Shown in pieces: positions 62,748 through 64,000 of a stretch of DNA of 64,000 bases. The position numbers and the translations under genes are program-made. The number at the start of each line of letters is the position of its first letter. The first letter of the stretch is position 1. The notes below the pieces were generated by a model, which was given only the letters and a program-made list of their open reading frames with translations, was not told the DNA's origin and searched no databases. The DNA is from an uncultured Eubacteriales bacterium (GTDB taxonomy: Bacteria; Bacillota; Clostridia; Lachnospirales; Lachnospiraceae): the NCBI GenBank assembly GCA_900317515.1, contig ONHA01000003.1, forward strand, positions 62,001 through 126,000, written 5' to 3'.

Positions 62748-64000
62748 TTATTTTTTGAGAGATCCCAGAAGCCCGCGGGCAAAGGATCTCGCGATCGTCG
62801 TCGTGAAGGTTCTCGCACCGGACGTGGCGATGGAGGTTAAGACCTTGTTCTTCCTCTCCTTCTCCTTCCGTGCGAGCTCCTCCTGGCGCTCCTTCTCCTT
62901 CTTCGCCGCTATCTCGGCTCTCAGCTTTGCTGCTTCCTCCCGCTCGGCCTCGCGCTTCGCCGCCGCCTCGGCTCTCGCCGCCGCTGCCGCCGCGCGTTCC
63001 TCCTCGCGCTTCTTCTGCGCCTCGAGACGGGCCTCCGCCAGGGCTGCCTGCTGCTCCTCGCGCTTCTTCTGCGCTTCGAGACGGGCGAGCTCCGCGGCCT
63101 CCTTCTCCTCGGCCTTCTTCGCCTTCTCGGCCTCGATTGCCGCCTGTCTCTCCTCCTCGGCTGCCTCCGCGGCCATAGCGGTCGCGTTCAGGACCTCGTA
63201 GGCGGATTCGCGGTCGACCGGGTCGAGATATTTGTCACACATCTCGTCCCCGCTGATGATCGTCATCATCGCCGTCGGGTCGATCGGACCCATGAGGCTC
63301 TCCGGCGGCAGGATCTTCGCCTGCTCGACCATGGACGGAATGCCCTTTGCGTCGAGGAACTGAACAAGCGCTTCGCCGGTTCCGAGCGCCTGAATGGCTT
63401 TGACCGTGTCGATCTTCGGGTTCTCGCGGAAGGTCTCGGCCGCCGTCTTGACGGACCTGAGGTCCTTCACGGTGTAGGCGCGCAGCGCATGCTGGATGCG
63501 GTTTCCGAGCTGGCCCAGGACGCTGTCCGGGATATCCGCCGGGTTCTGGGTGACAAAGAAGACGCCGACACCCTTCGAGCGGATGAGGCGGACAACCTGC
63601 TCGACCTTGTCGAGGAGCTCCTTGGAGGCATCCTTGAAAATGAGATGCGCCTCATCGAAGAAGAGCACCATCTTGGGCTTATCGAGGTCGCCGGCTTCCG
63701 GCAGACTCTCGTAAATCTCGGAGAGCATGTAGAGCATGAAGGCTCCGTAGAGAGCCGGCTGCAGGAAGAGCTTCTCGCAGTTCATGACGTTGATGTAGCC
63801 GCGGCCCGCCTCATCGCCCTGCATCCAGTCGTAGATGTCGAGCGCGGGCTCGCCGAAGAAGAGCTCGGCGCCCTGGTCCTCGAGCTTGAGGAGCGCTCTC
63901 TGGATCGCGCCGATGCTGGCCGGGGAGATGTTGCCGTAGCGCAGACGGTAGACGGAGGCATTTTCACCGATATACTGGATCATCGAGCGGAGATCCTTGA
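62748..64000 (-). CDS. HerA-like (DUF853) ATPase, 3' part
   Basis: The last 417 codons of a gene that continues past the window edge; the frame stays open to base 64000 and the internal ATG at 63983 is not its start. The piece includes the Walker B region [13 protein letters not shown] and [27 protein letters not shown], typical of the HerA/DUF853 helicase C-terminal half. A long Ala-Glu-Arg-Lys coiled coil fills about the last 150 residues. HerA-type motors move DNA or remodel nucleoprotein; the exact role of DUF853 is not settled. It probably leads the uppS operon. Confidence 0.87.
   Translation of the reverse strand, partial: KDLRSMIQYIGENASVYRLRYGNISPASIGAIQRALLKLEDQGAELFFGEPALDIYDWMQGDEAGRGYINVMNCEKLFLQPALYGAFMLYMLSEIYESLPEAGDLDKPKMVLFFDEAHLIFKDASKELLDKVEQVVRLIRSKGVGVFFVTQNPADIPDSVLGQLGNRIQHALRAYTVKDLRSVKTAAETFRENPKIDTVKAIQALGTGEALVQFLDAKGIPSMVEQAKILPPESLMGPIDPTAMMTIISGDEMCDKYLDPVDRESAYEVLNATAMAAEAAEEERQAAIEAEKAKKAEEKEAAELARLEAQKKREEQQAALAEARLEAQKKREEERAAAAAARAEAAAKREAEREEAAKLRAEIAAKKEKERQEELARKEKERKNKVLTSIATSGARTFTTTIARSFARGLLGSLKK

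Overview
The window reads as chromosome from a Gram-positive anaerobe of the Clostridia, most likely Lachnospiraceae or a close relative. The evidence is the clustered tig-clpP-clpX-lon-ysxC run, the ecfA1-ecfA2-ecfT-truA order, S-layer-homology (SLH) anchored secreted enzymes, a two-gene SufC/SufB iron-sulfur system, strong AGGAGG ribosome binding sites and a G+C content that I judge by eye to be in the high fifties. No rRNA, tRNA, CRISPR array, prophage or intact insertion sequence was seen.

Layout. 1-15 kb, minus strand: the start of a sodium symporter, a GH43 glycosidase, an SLH-anchored GH53 endo-galactanase, a NifX-like/His-rich/SlyD fusion, a rhamnosidase-like enzyme, DUF1622, and a maltodextrin operon (malE, malF, malG, lipoprotein amylase) facing a LacI-family regulator. 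15-19.4 kb: that regulator with an orphan citXG fusion gene, then the sufB/sufC pair. 19.6-23.4 kb: potABCD polyamine importer. 23.4-29.3 kb: an A+T-rich LRR-SLH surface protein, a glutamate synthase-like flavoprotein, a metallophosphoesterase lipoprotein and a frameshifted Rpn/PD-(D/E)XK gene with a 15-unit heptad repeat. 29.3-35 kb: acyl-ACP thioesterase and FAD oxidoreductase, divergent from an AMP-ligase, an acyl carrier protein, two tandem hypB genes and hypA. 35-38.3 kb: a PqqD / HPr-kinase-like / S26 peptidase cluster with GNAT and MocA-type genes. 38.6-42.7 kb: araB, araA and an AraC-type regulator. 42.8-53 kb: HAD phosphatase, truA, the ECF transporter module, ysxC, lon, clpX, clpP and tig. 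53-64 kb: PfpI, CYTH, proC, a sugar-binding lipoprotein, dapF, an aldo/keto reductase, a GH1 gene remnant, DUF362, proA, a polyprenyl synthase, uppS and the 3' part of a HerA-like ATPase gene.

How the genes fit together. GH53, GH43 and AraA/AraB suggest use of type I arabinogalactan: galactan is cut at the cell surface, arabinose is released, isomerised and phosphorylated. The mal operon handles starch-derived maltodextrin. The central housekeeping block covers protein folding and turnover and the energising module for vitamin uptake.

Most unusual signals. (1) A dispersed structured element (7238-7386 and 38418-38572) whose two copies keep the same helices with different, compensating sequences. 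The second copy has long inverted ends and flanking TATTTT repeats, and the first sits at the end of a tandem array. (2) The 8-mer AAAATGAA occurs 34 times on the two strands, in several codon frames, far above what base composition predicts. (3) Unusual gene content: the NifX-His-SlyD fusion, the ligase-ACP-HypB-HypB-HypA run, the minimal Suf pair and the PqqD cluster without a visible precursor peptide or radical SAM enzyme.
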